Below are positions 1 through 7,933 of a stretch of DNA of 64,000 nt, piece after piece. Under the pieces are notes generated by a model. The model did no database searches, was not told the DNA's origin, and saw nothing but the letters and a program-made list of their open reading frames with translations. A program made the translations under genes and the position numbers. How positions within the stretch are numbered: the stretch's first letter is position 1; the number at the start of each line of letters is the position of its first letter. The DNA is from Kitasatospora aureofaciens (GTDB lineage Bacteria > Actinomycetota > Actinomycetes > Streptomycetales > Streptomycetaceae), in contig JODU01000002.1 of assembly GCA_000720845.1 (NCBI GenBank), forward strand, positions 310,001 to 374,000, in the 5' to 3' direction.

Positions 1-190
1 ACGCGGCGACACCGCCGGCGAGCGCGAGGGCGACGGCGCCGAAACGGACCGTGTAGTACAGCGGGCGGCGCCGGAGCAGCCCCGCGTCGGCCATGCGCCG
101 GGAGAGTTCGGAGAAGTCGCTCCCCTTCTCGCGTCCCTTTTCCTGTGCGGGTGTGGGCAGGCTCTCGACGAGCACCGTTGATTCGACCAT
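1..190 (-). CDS. acyl-CoA/fatty acid desaturase, N-terminal part (cut by window edge)
   Basis: Only the first 63 or so codons are inside the window; the gene runs on past position 1. The translation has a Ser/Asp segment followed by SELSRRMADAGLLRRRPLYY and then a hydrophobic stretch. This is how actinobacterial membrane fatty acid desaturases begin, just before their first membrane helices. The His-box motifs that would prove the family lie outside the window. The ATG at 190 has no clear ribosome binding site; a second in-frame ATG lies about 34 codons downstream. The family call rests on N-terminal resemblance only. Confidence 0.6.
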   Translation of the reverse strand, partial: MVESTVLVESLPTPAQEKGREKGSDFSELSRRMADAGLLRRRPLYYTVRFGAVALALAGGVAA

Positions 191-334
191 GTACTCGAGT
201 ATGTGAACGGCCGCCCGGCCGCAGAATGGCGTCCGCCCCCGAAACGGGGGTGAGGCCAGCACCACCCCTCAGCGGGGGTCCACCCGCCGTGAGCCCCGTG
301 CCGCCCGGACCGGCCCGGAGGGAGAATGGCGATC

Positions 335-1258
335 ATGAGCACACCGACGACCTTCCGGCCGGTCCTGGAACGCATCGCCGAGGAGATCGAACGGACCCCG
401 GGCAGCGGCCGGCCCGCCGACTACATCCCCGCGCTCGCCGCCCGCGACCCGCGCCGCTTCGGCATGGCCGTCGCCGAACCGGACGGCACGGTCTACGGGG
501 TGGGGGACTGGCGGGAGCCGTTCTCCGCGCAGTCCATCACCAAGGTCTTCACCCTCGCCCTCGACCTGGCCAGGGAGGGCGACGCCCTGTGGGAGCACGT
601 GGGCCGCGAGCCGTCCGGCAACCCGTTCAACTCCCTGGTGCAGCTGGAGTACGAGAACGGCATCCCGCGCAACCCGTTCATCAACGCGGGTGCCCTCGTC
701 GTCACCGACCGGCTGCACACCCGCACCGGTGACGCGGCCGGCGAACTGCTCGCCTTCCTGCGCGCGGAGAGCGGCAACCCGGACCTCACCCACGACGAGG
801 AGGTCGCCGCCTCCGAGGCCGCGCACGGCGACCGGAACGCCGCGCTGGCGCACTTCATGGCGTCGTACGGGAACATCGACAACCCCGTGCCGGTGCTCCT
901 CGAACAGTACTTCCGCCAGTGCTCCGTCACCGCGTCCTGCGCCGACCTCGCCCTGGCGACCGGGTTCCTGGCCCGGCACGGGATCCGGGCCGACGGCACC
1001 CGGCTGCTCAGCCGCAGCCGGGCCAAGCAGATCAACGCGGTCATGCTGACCTGCGGGACCTACGACGCGGCCGGCGACTTCGCCCACCGGGTGGGCCTGC
1101 CGGGCAAGAGCGGGGTCGGCGGCGGCATCATCGCGGTCGTGCCGGGGCACTGCACGCTGTGCGTGTGGAGCCCCGGCCTGGACGAGCGGGGCAACTCGGT
1201 GGCCGGAGTGGCGGCCCTGGACCGCTTCACGACGCTGACGGGGCTGTCGGTGTTCTGA
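335..1258 (+). CDS. glsA: glutaminase A
   Basis: Serine-dependent glutaminase (L-glutamine to glutamate plus ammonia) of the beta-lactamase-like fold, cytoplasmic, 307 aa, the usual length. The catalytic S-x-x-K is at Ser67-Lys70 (QSITKVF), followed by the family blocks GNPFNS, NPFINAGA, SYGNIDNPVP and PGKSGVGGGI. An in-frame ATG at 326 sits only one base after the GGAGGGAG ribosome site at 317-324; the ATG at 335 has 10-base spacing and starts with the usual MSTPTTF, so I chose 335. It converges on the carboxypeptidase gene, with 18 bases between stop codons. Confidence 0.93.
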   Translation: MSTPTTFRPVLERIAEEIERTPGSGRPADYIPALAARDPRRFGMAVAEPDGTVYGVGDWREPFSAQSITKVFTLALDLAREGDALWEHVGREPSGNPFNSLVQLEYENGIPRNPFINAGALVVTDRLHTRTGDAAGELLAFLRAESGNPDLTHDEEVAASEAAHGDRNAALAHFMASYGNIDNPVPVLLEQYFRQCSVTASCADLALATGFLARHGIRADGTRLLSRSRAKQINAVMLTCGTYDAAGDFAHRVGLPGKSGVGGGIIAVVPGHCTLCVWSPGLDERGNSVAGVAALDRFTTLTGLSVF

Positions 1259-1276
1259 ACGTGTGCGACGCTCCCG

Positions 1277-2452
1277 TCAACTGCCGTCGTCCCGGACGAT
1301 CTTGAGCCGCAGGGCGAGCGCCGTGACGCCCGCGCCGAGCGCCGCCACGCCCAGGATCGCGCCGGTCTCCGGCCAGCCCGGACCGTCCTCGGCCGGTTCC
1401 GCCGCGGTCGCCGCCGCGGGTACGGCCTGGGGCCCCTGCCGGGCCCGGACGCCCTCGTGGGCCAGCGATCCCACCGGGTCGACCTCCCCGTCCGCCTCGA
1501 AGCCCCAGTCGAGCAGCGCGCGGGCCTCCTCGTACACGGCGTGGCCGCCGCCCTCCTGAGGGTTCATCACCGTGACGACCAGAGTCCTTCCGTCGCGGCG
1601 GGCGGCGGCGATGAGCGTGTTCCCGGCGTTGCTGGTGTAGCCGTTCTTGACCCCGATCAGCCCCGGGTACGGCTTCACGCCGTCGGCCCCGGTGAGCAGC
1701 CGGTTGGTGTTCATGATCCCGTACGAGCTCCCGTCGCGGCCGGGGAAACTCGCGTCGACCTTGGCGCAGTACCGCGCGAAGTCGGGACGGCGCAGTCCCT
1801 CCCGGCCGAAGACGGCCAGGTCGTACGCCGACGAGACCTGGCCCGGGGCGTCGTAGCCGTCGGGCGAGCTGACGTGGGTGTCGAGGGCGCCCAGCGCCCG
1901 GGCCCGGGCCTGCATCCGGGCCGCCGTGGCGCTCCAGCCGCCGGTGAGCGAGGCGAGGACGTGCACGGCGTCGTTCCCGGAGTTCAGGAAGACGCCGTTC
2001 CACAGGTCGGAGACCCGGTACGTCTGGCCCTCGACGACGCCGACCAGGCTGCTGCCCGGCCCGATGCCGGACAGGTCCTCGGCGCCGACCTCGTGGCGGA
2101 TGCCGCCCGGCAGGGCGGGCAGCACGGTGAGGGCGAACAGCGTCTTGAGGGTGCTGGCCGGCGGCAGCCTGCGGTGCGCGTCGTCCGCCGCCAGCACGTC
2201 GCCCGTCCCGGCGTCGGCCACGACCCAGGACAGGGCGGAGACATCGGGAACCCGGGGCGCTCCGGGATGCGGCCGGACCTGGGTGCCGGAGCGGTACAGC
2301 GGCGACGTCCGGGCCGCCGGGGCGCCGTCGGTCGGGCCGGGGTCCGGCCGCTCCGCACGGGCGGCCGCGGCGGCCGGCGCGAGGGTCAGCAGTCCTGCCA
2401 CGCAGAGCATGCAGGTGGATCGCGCCGCCCGGGATGAGAATCCGATAGTCAT
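1277..2452 (-). CDS. D-alanyl-D-alanine carboxypeptidase (penicillin-binding protein)
   Basis: Secreted, membrane-anchored S11-type D,D-carboxypeptidase that trims the terminal D-Ala of peptidoglycan stem peptides. Residues 1-32 are a signal peptide. The catalytic motifs are S100-T-L-K103, S158-G-N160 and K269-N-G271; the third is KNG where most members have KTG. A Pro/Ala-rich linker leads to a C-terminal membrane helix (GAILGVAALGAGV) with a basic end, so the enzyme is held on the outer face of the membrane. The open frame extends upstream, but the ATG at 2452 is the one that gives a proper signal peptide. 391 aa. Confidence 0.9.
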   Translation of the reverse strand: MTIGFSSRAARSTCMLCVAGLLTLAPAAAAARAERPDPGPTDGAPAARTSPLYRSGTQVRPHPGAPRVPDVSALSWVVADAGTGDVLAADDAHRRLPPASTLKTLFALTVLPALPGGIRHEVGAEDLSGIGPGSSLVGVVEGQTYRVSDLWNGVFLNSGNDAVHVLASLTGGWSATAARMQARARALGALDTHVSSPDGYDAPGQVSSAYDLAVFGREGLRRPDFARYCAKVDASFPGRDGSSYGIMNTNRLLTGADGVKPYPGLIGVKNGYTSNAGNTLIAAARRDGRTLVVTVMNPQEGGGHAVYEEARALLDWGFEADGEVDPVGSLAHEGVRARQGPQAVPAAATAAEPAEDGPGWPETGAILGVAALGAGVTALALRLKIVRDDGS

Positions 2453-2597
2453 ACCGCAAACGTAGGAACGGCCCCCCGCACCGCCACGCTGACCGGGCCG
2501 GGTCCGCCGCGCAAGCACCCGGATGCCGTAGCGGAGGCCGACGGCCCGTGCCCGTCGGTGACCTCGGCGGGAGGGGGAGAACACCTCGGCAGAAGCT

Positions 2598-3737
2598 TCA
2601 GTCGGCGGGCAGCGTCGGCTGCACCTGCCGCAGGAACGTGGCGTTGTCCGGCGTCCGGCGCAGCCGCTCCAGCAGGGTCTCCAGGCCGGACAGCCCGTCC
2701 CGGGTCCCCAGGGCCCGCCGCAGCCCGCGCACGGCGTTCGCCTCGGCGGCGGAGAGCAGGAGCTCCTCGCGCCGGGTGCCCGAGCCGACCGGTTCGACGG
2801 CGGGGAAGACCCGGCGGGAGGCCGGCTCCCGGCTCAGCCGCAGTTCCATGTTCCCGGTGCTCTTGAGCTCCTCGAAGTAGAAGTCGTCGGCACGCGAGCC
2901 GGTCTCCACCAGCGCGGTGGCGAGGATGGTGAGGGAGCCGCCCTCCTCCGCCTTGCGGGCCGCGCCGAAGAATCGCTTGGGACCCAGCAGCGCCCCGGCG
3001 TCGACGCCGCCGCTGAGCGTGCGGCCACCGGAGGAGGCGGCGTTGTTGTGCGCCCTGCACAGCCGGGTGAGGGAGTCGAGGAGGATGACGACGTCCTCCC
3101 CGGCCTCGACGAGCCGCTTGGCCCGCTCGATCACCAGCTCGGCGAGCGCGATGTGCTGCTTGGCGCTCTGGTCGAAGGTCGAGGAGTACACCTCGCCGCG
3201 CACCGAGCGCCGCATGTCGGTGACCTCCTCGGGGCGTTCGTCGAGCAGCACAACCATCAGCCGGGACTCGGGGTGGTTGCCCGCCACCGCGGCGGCGATC
3301 TGCTGGAGGAGGACGGTCTTGCCGGTCTTCGGCGGAGCCACGATCAGGCCGCGCTGGCCCTTGCCGACCGGAGCGAGCAGATCGGTGACGCGTCCGGTGA
3401 GGCCGGCCGCCGGGTGTTCGAGCCGCAGCCGCTCGTGCGGGTGCAGCGGGGTCAGGTCGGCGAAGTGCCGCCGCGCGCCCCGCCGGTCGGGCGTACGGCC
3501 GTTGACGCGGACGACGTCGGTCAGGGCGTGCCGGTCGCCGCACACCCCCTCGACGAGGTCGCCCTTGCGCAGCCCGTGCCGGCGGATCAGCGCGGGGGAG
3601 AGGGCGGGGTCGGAGGGTTCGGGCTGGAGGTTCCTGCCCCGTAGGCGGCCCTTCCCGCCCGCTTCGATGTCGAGGACACCGCTCGCGATCTCGGTCGGGG
3701 ACTGCTGCACAGGGGGGTGTTCGAGTGTGGTGGTCAT
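2598..3737 (-). CDS. rho: short paralogue of transcription termination factor Rho
   Basis: Hexameric RNA-dependent ATPase related to Rho. At 379 aa it lacks the long acidic/basic N-terminal insertion of the housekeeping actinobacterial Rho, which is usually well over 600 aa. Walker A is APPKTGKT (134-141), Walker B VVILLDS (216-222) and the Q-loop LSGGVDAGAL (241-250), so the motor is intact. In the cold-shock-like RNA domain the aromatic GFGF-type primary-site motif is replaced by GKGRLR (about 28-33). The ATG at 3737 follows a GAAAGGA ribosome site; longer frames upstream are not needed. It is likely a second, non-essential Rho that may act on special transcripts. Regulation of its own leader is possible (see 3738-4126). 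Confidence 0.85.
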   Translation of the reverse strand: MTTTLEHPPVQQSPTEIASGVLDIEAGGKGRLRGRNLQPEPSDPALSPALIRRHGLRKGDLVEGVCGDRHALTDVVRVNGRTPDRRGARRHFADLTPLHPHERLRLEHPAAGLTGRVTDLLAPVGKGQRGLIVAPPKTGKTVLLQQIAAAVAGNHPESRLMVVLLDERPEEVTDMRRSVRGEVYSSTFDQSAKQHIALAELVIERAKRLVEAGEDVVILLDSLTRLCRAHNNAASSGGRTLSGGVDAGALLGPKRFFGAARKAEEGGSLTILATALVETGSRADDFYFEELKSTGNMELRLSREPASRRVFPAVEPVGSGTRREELLLSAAEANAVRGLRRALGTRDGLSGLETLLERLRRTPDNATFLRQVQPTLPAD

Positions 3738-4126
3738 GTTCGGTCCTTTCGAGGACACGGGCATGGGACATGCGGAGGGAAGGGGGGAAGCCGCGCGAGG
3801 GGTCGGACGACACGCCTCCGGACGGCGAGGAACAGCACCTCGGACACGGCGGGGACGAAGTCCCTGCTCACGAGGTTGTGCTGAGAAGCGGACACGCCGG
3901 TCGCACCAGGACGGGCGGATCCGCGAACCGAGGGGAAACTGGCACCGGCGCCCCGATATCTGGAGGGGCGTACACAAGTGCTGACTGCACCTTACCACGG
4001 GACCGTGCGCCGTGGGCGGTGGTGGGGCGGGACGGGTGACGTCCCACCCTCTCCAACGCGGCCGGCGCGCAACCTGTTCCGTCTCGCGCTCTCCGTCTTC
4101 CGTTCCGCGATGTGCCCCTGCCGGGC
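3738..4126. other. 389-base gene-free leader upstream of the short rho
   Basis: I see no convincing gene here. A 62-codon frame on the minus strand (4056-3868) has no ribosome site or family resemblance. In the rho-sense strand the part nearest the gene (about 3740-3900) is rich in C and T and poor in G, as Rho loading sites are. The strand also carries TGTGTACG and GATATC elements near 3960-3990 that could belong to a promoter. This would be a long untranslated leader for rho; its function is inferred only. Confidence 0.4.
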
Positions 4127-4540
4127 TCAGCCGCCCGAACGTGCCCGAGGGGCCTTCGCTGCCTCCTGCGCGATCCGTTCGAACTGCGCGGCCATCGCGG
4201 CCTGAAGGGCCTGCGCCCCCGACAGCGGGCGCACCATCACCGTCAGTTCGTCGATCCGGCCGGACGCGTCCAGGTGCAGGAAGTCGCAGCCGCCGATCTC
4301 ACGGTCGCCCACGCGCGCCGCGAAGACCAGTGCGTGGTCGCGGCCGTCCGCCTCGCCGATGACGCGTTCGTAGCGGAAGTCCTCGAAGACGCGCTCGACC
4401 GCGCGCAGGATCGCCGCCGTGATCGCCTTGCCGTGGTAGGGCTTGAAGACGACGGGGCTGGAGAACACCACGTCGTCGGCCAGCAGTGCTTCGACGGCGT
4501 CCATGTCGTGTGCCTCGACCGCCGCGCGGAATGCCCGCAT
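4127..4540 (-). CDS. SnoaL-like / nuclear transport factor 2-fold protein
   Basis: A 137-aa protein of the SnoaL-like polyketide-cyclase/NTF2 fold. It has the usual helix-rich start (FRAAVEAHDMDAVEALLADD) followed by beta strands with VVFSSPVVFKPYHG and the C-terminal GGCDFLHLDASGRIDELTVMVRP-type strand pair. Members are small cytoplasmic proteins with a hydrophobic pocket, and the substrate cannot be predicted. The ATG at 4540 is 5 bases after AAGGAG (4551-4546); the GTG at 4546 overlaps that site and is less likely. It diverges from the PadR gene at 4621 across an 80-base region with a palindrome, so it may be a PadR target. Confidence 0.8.
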   Translation of the reverse strand: MRAFRAAVEAHDMDAVEALLADDVVFSSPVVFKPYHGKAITAAILRAVERVFEDFRYERVIGEADGRDHALVFAARVGDREIGGCDFLHLDASGRIDELTVMVRPLSGAQALQAAMAAQFERIAQEAAKAPRARSGG

Positions 4541-4560
4541 CGCCACTCCTTCATACTGAA

Positions 4561-4572
4561 CTATTTGAATAG
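4561..4572. promoter_or_regulatory. possible PadR operator, CTATT-TG-AATAG
   Basis: A palindrome with 5-base perfect arms and a 2-base spacer lies in the middle of the 80-base region between the divergent SnoaL-like and PadR genes. A TAGAGT hexamer at 4581-4586 is a reasonable -10 element for the PadR gene. Local autoregulation is usual for PadR proteins; the assignment is inferred from position and symmetry. Confidence 0.4.
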
Positions 4573-4620
4573 GTGTGGAGTAGAGTAGTCGTGGTGGTCC
4601 GTGCTTGCTAGCGTGTCGAC

Positions 4621-5208
4621 ATGTCTCTCAAGTACGCCGTCCTGGCCGCCCTGCTGGAGGGCGAGGCCTCGGGCTACGAGCTGTCCAAGGTGTTCGACGT
4701 GTCGCTCGCCAACTTCTGGCCCGCCACGCCGCAGCAGCTCTACCGGGAGCTGGAGCGCCTCGCGGGCGACGGACTCATCGAGGCCCGGACCGTGCAGCAG
4801 GAACGCCGGCCCACCAAGCGGCTGTTCTCGCTCACCGGAGCGGGCCGGGAGCAGTTGGGCGCCTTCGCCGCCGAGCCGACCCGGCGTCCCACCGCCGTCC
4901 GCGACGAGTTCCTGATCAAGATGCAGGCCCTGGACGGCGTCGACCCGGCGGCGGTGCGCGCGCTGGTCGAGGAGCGCAGGGCCTGGGCGCTGGGCAAGCT
5001 CGCCCGCTACGAGCGGGTGCGGGAACGCCTCCTGGACGGCCGCACCGAGGAGGAGCACCTCCGGGAGGCCGACCGTGTCGGGCCCTACCTGACCCTGGCG
5101 GCCGGGATCGCGTTCGAGCGGGAGAACGCCCGCTGGTGCGACCACGTGCTCACCGTGCTCGCCGAGCGCCGCGCTCCCGCGGGGCCCGCAGGACAGCCCT
5201 TAGGCTGA
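4621..5208 (+). CDS. PadR family transcriptional regulator
   Basis: 195-aa PadR-type repressor. The N-terminal winged helix (about 1-85) contains SLKYAVLAALLEGEASGYEL and NFWPATPQQLYRELERLAGDGLI, the recognition-helix block of the family. The C-terminal half (about 95-180) is the helical dimerisation/ligand part (Vir_C-like) with ALVEERRAWALGKLARYERV. It starts at ATG 4621 and is followed by a methyltransferase gene only 4 bases downstream, so the two are co-transcribed. It probably represses its own operon and the divergent SnoaL-like gene through the palindrome at 4561. Confidence 0.9.
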   Translation: MSLKYAVLAALLEGEASGYELSKVFDVSLANFWPATPQQLYRELERLAGDGLIEARTVQQERRPTKRLFSLTGAGREQLGAFAAEPTRRPTAVRDEFLIKMQALDGVDPAAVRALVEERRAWALGKLARYERVRERLLDGRTEEEHLREADRVGPYLTLAAGIAFERENARWCDHVLTVLAERRAPAGPAGQPLG

Positions 5209-5212
5209 CCGG

Positions 5213-5938
5213 ATGTTCAGCCCCGAAGGCCCCACCCTGCGCGAACTCGCCGTCCAGGCGCTGTCGTCGGTCGAGCGCGGCTACGACCTGCTCGCCCCGA
5301 AGTTCGACCACACCCCGTACCGGACGCCGGACCGGGTGCTGGACGCCGTGGCCCGCGCGCTGGAGCCGCTGGGCCCCTTCACCACCGGACTCGACCTGTG
5401 CTGCGGCACCGGCGCGGGCCTGGACGTGCTGGCCCGGGTGTGCGAACGGGGCGTGACCGGGGTGGACTTCAGCGCCGGGATGCTGGAGGTCGCGCGCGGG
5501 CGCACCCTGCCGCCCGGCCCGGCGGTCTCCTGGGTGCGCGCGGACGCCCGCGCCCTGCCGTTCGGCCCCGCCTTCGACCTCGTGGTGAGCTTCGGGGCGT
5601 TCGGACACTTCCTGCCCCGCGAACTGCCGGGCCTGTTCGGCCAGGTGCGCTCCGTGCTGCGGCCGGACGGCTGCTTCGCCTTCCCGGTCGTCGCCCCGCC
5701 CCGGCCCGGCTCCCCGGGATACTGGACGCTGCTCGGCTTCGACGCCGCGATGCGGGTGCGCAACGCGCTGTGGCGGCCGCCGTTCGTCATGTACTACCGG
5801 ACGTTCCGGCTCGGGGGCGTGGGCCGCGAACTGTCACGGGCCGGCTTCCGGACGGACCTGCACGCCCTGCCGGAGTTCGGACGCCGCCCCGACGGCAGCC
5901 CGCGGGTGCGGCTGGTCGTGGCCCGGCGGCTCCCGTAG
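5213..5938 (+). CDS. class I SAM-dependent methyltransferase
   Basis: 241-aa methyltransferase of the UbiE/Methyltransf_11 type. The SAM-binding motif I is LDLCCGTGAG (about 61-70), followed by GVDFSAGMLEVARGR (motif II region), VRADARALPF (motif III) and FDLVVSFGAFGHF (motif IV). The substrate is unknown. It lies 4 bases after the PadR gene, in the same transcript, and converges on the GntR gene with only 9 bases between stop codons. The C-terminal part (RPPFVMYYRTFRLGG) is typical of a group of uncharacterised Streptomyces methyltransferases. Confidence 0.9.
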   Translation: MFSPEGPTLRELAVQALSSVERGYDLLAPKFDHTPYRTPDRVLDAVARALEPLGPFTTGLDLCCGTGAGLDVLARVCERGVTGVDFSAGMLEVARGRTLPPGPAVSWVRADARALPFGPAFDLVVSFGAFGHFLPRELPGLFGQVRSVLRPDGCFAFPVVAPPRPGSPGYWTLLGFDAAMRVRNALWRPPFVMYYRTFRLGGVGRELSRAGFRTDLHALPEFGRRPDGSPRVRLVVARRLP

Positions 5939-5947
5939 GGCGCCGGG

Positions 5948-6724
5948 TCAGCCGGCCGCCGGCAGGGTGAACTCGTAGACCAGGGCGTCCTGCCGGGTGT
6001 CCACCAGGAGGTCGGTGATCTCCAGCGGCCGCGCGTACTGGTCGTGCACCCGCCGCACGACCCGGACCGACGCGATGTCGGGCTGGAGCGTGATGGTGTC
6101 CCGGTGGTGCAGCGTCAGGCCCGCCCGGCGCATCCAGTCGTAGGCCCGCCGCAGCTGCGCGCAGGCGGTCCCGTCGGCACGGTCGCGGTAGCGGGCCAGT
6201 TCCTCGACCTCGGCGAGCGCCACGGCGGAAAACGATGTCACGGCCGTGCGCCTGCCGTTGCCCCCGGCCGCCGCCGACGTGTAGCGGTGCATCAGGGTCG
6301 GCCGGCCCGGCACCAGTCCCAGCGCCGCGGAGTGCTCCGGCGGCGGCGCCCCCCAGACCACCGTGGCGCGGTCGCCGGCGCGGGGCTCCGCCGCCCGGGC
6401 GCCGACCGGGAAGACCAGGGGTGCCGGGCTCCCGGCCGGCGTCCCGGGCAGGGCGACATGGCTGCCCCGCCGGTCGGTGCTGAGCAGACCGTCCCTGCGC
6501 AGCACGTCCAACGCCTGCCGTACGGTCTCCCGGCTGACTCCGAAGTGCTCCGCCAGCCGGCGCTCGCCGGGCAGCCGCTCACCCGGTGGGACGGTCCCGT
6601 CGCGCAACTCGCCGAGCAGCTGGTCCGCCACCCGCCGGTACAGGGGCGGCCGGGTGGCGACGGGCGGCGGGCCGACGCGGGCCAGGTCGACGGGGGACGG
6701 GTCGTGCGGGGTGGTGCGGGCCAT
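5948..6724 (-). CDS. GntR family regulator, HutC/UTRA subfamily
   Basis: 258-aa regulator. The GntR winged helix (about 27-95) contains LPGERRLAEHFGVSRETVRQ; the C-terminal UTRA ligand domain (about 110-255) contains LMHRYTSA and ITDLLVDTRQDALVYEF. Such proteins sense small sugars or amino-acid derivatives. It starts at ATG 6724 after an AGGAGG site. A TGGTCTAAACCA element lies about 65 bases upstream (6789-6800) and looks like its own operator. The next gene upstream encodes an acetylxylan esterase in the same orientation, so a link to carbohydrate use is possible but not shown. Confidence 0.88.
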   Translation of the reverse strand: MARTTPHDPSPVDLARVGPPPVATRPPLYRRVADQLLGELRDGTVPPGERLPGERRLAEHFGVSRETVRQALDVLRRDGLLSTDRRGSHVALPGTPAGSPAPLVFPVGARAAEPRAGDRATVVWGAPPPEHSAALGLVPGRPTLMHRYTSAAAGGNGRRTAVTSFSAVALAEVEELARYRDRADGTACAQLRRAYDWMRRAGLTLHHRDTITLQPDIASVRVVRRVHDQYARPLEITDLLVDTRQDALVYEFTLPAAG

Positions 6725-6788
6725 GCCGCGCCTCCTGTTGATGACGTACGGTAGCCGTGCGGGCTCGGTGCGCCACCAGGATTACCAT

Positions 6789-6800
6789 TGGTCTAAACCA
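6789..6800. promoter_or_regulatory. GntR/DasR-type operator TGGTCTAAACCA
   Basis: An almost symmetric 12-mer that matches the TGGTCTAGACCA core bound by DasR and related HutC-type GntR proteins at 11 of 12 positions. It lies between the GntR gene start (6724) and the stop of the esterase gene (6849), where an autoregulatory site would be. Which GntR protein binds it is inferred. Confidence 0.55.
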
Positions 6801-6848
6801 GCTGGGAAGACCGGTCCGCCGGTTCGGCCGAAACACCACCCACGTGCC

Positions 6849-7817
6849 TCAGGCCCGGCGGCTCAGCCAGCGCAGCTTGGCGGCCTCCTGGTACGGCCCG
6901 CCGCCCTCGTGATCGTTGAAGTCGTACACCTCGATCGTCTTGTCCTCGTGCGTCCAGGCGTTGAACGCGGCGAAAACGGTCGACGGCGGGCAGGTCTGGT
7001 CCTCCAGGGCTGCCGAGAACAGCGCCGGAGCCCGGCCCCGCGCGGCGAAGTGCACACCGTCGAAGTAGGACAGCGTGCGCAGCGCGTCCTCGGTCCGGCC
7101 GCGGTGCGTCTTCAGGTACAGGCCGACCTCGCGGTAGGGGTGCCGGTCGGTGAGCGTGGTCGCGCGCGGGAAGTCGCACAGGAAGGGCACGTCCGGTGCG
7201 ACGGCGACCAGGTCCGGCACGAGTCCGCCCACCGCGATCGTGATGCCGCCGCCCTGGCTCGCGCCCAGCGCGACCGTGCGGGACGGGTCGGTCAGCGGGT
7301 GGGAGCGGGCCGCCTCGACGGCGCGCACGGCGTCGGTGAAGACCCGGCGGTAGTAGTAGTTCTCCGGGGCGTCCAGGCCGCGGGTCATGAAGCCCGGGTA
7401 CGCGGGCGTGCCGCCGACGGGGTCGGGGGTCCCGCCGCCGCCGCCCCAGGCGCTGCCCTGGCCGCGGGTGTCCATCACGAAGTGCGCCCGGCCGGTGGAC
7501 GCCCACAGCAGGTGCTCGTGCGGCAGCCCGCGCCCGCCGCCGTACCCGACGAACTCCACCACCAGCGGCAACGGCTCGGCCGCCGCGGCCGGCAGGGTCA
7601 GCCAGCCCTTCACCGGGTGACCGCCGAACCCGGCGAACGTCACGTCGTACACCCGCACCGTGGACAGTCCCGTCTCGACCGGTTCGAAGCGGGCGTCCAG
7701 GTCGTGCTCGCGGGTCTCGGCGAGCGTCTTGCTCCAGAACGCGTCGAAGTCCTCGGGCTCGGCCGACGCGCTGCGGTAGGCGCGGAGTTCGTCGAGCGGA
7801 AGGTCGAACAGGGCCAT
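6849..7817 (-). CDS. acetylxylan esterase / cephalosporin-C deacetylase (AXE1 family)
   Basis: 322-aa alpha/beta hydrolase of carbohydrate esterase family 7, which removes acetyl groups from xylo-oligosaccharides and similar compounds. The family blocks are all present: RGQGSAW (118-124), the nucleophile elbow GASQGG with Ser187, and the acid and base in LEDQTCPPS (Asp272) and FNDHEGG (His302). There is no signal peptide, so it is cytoplasmic like most CE7 enzymes. It starts at 7817 with a modest GA-rich site upstream. The downstream neighbour is a UTRA-type GntR gene. Confidence 0.92.
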   Translation of the reverse strand: MALFDLPLDELRAYRSASAEPEDFDAFWSKTLAETREHDLDARFEPVETGLSTVRVYDVTFAGFGGHPVKGWLTLPAAAAEPLPLVVEFVGYGGGRGLPHEHLLWASTGRAHFVMDTRGQGSAWGGGGGTPDPVGGTPAYPGFMTRGLDAPENYYYRRVFTDAVRAVEAARSHPLTDPSRTVALGASQGGGITIAVGGLVPDLVAVAPDVPFLCDFPRATTLTDRHPYREVGLYLKTHRGRTEDALRTLSYFDGVHFAARGRAPALFSAALEDQTCPPSTVFAAFNAWTHEDKTIEVYDFNDHEGGGPYQEAAKLRWLSRRA

Positions 7818-7933
7818 CGATAACCGCCTTTGCGGGGAGACGCGTCAGACCGTACGGGTGATCACACGGTACGTGAGCGCCTCGGGGAAACGCCAGGTCG
7901 GGCCGTGCTCGACGTGCGCGGACAAGGGTGCCT

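Noticed and set aside
3868..4056. 62-codon minus-strand frame upstream of the short rho
   Set aside because: No ribosome site, no family resemblance, and amino-acid composition typical of noncoding GC-rich DNA.
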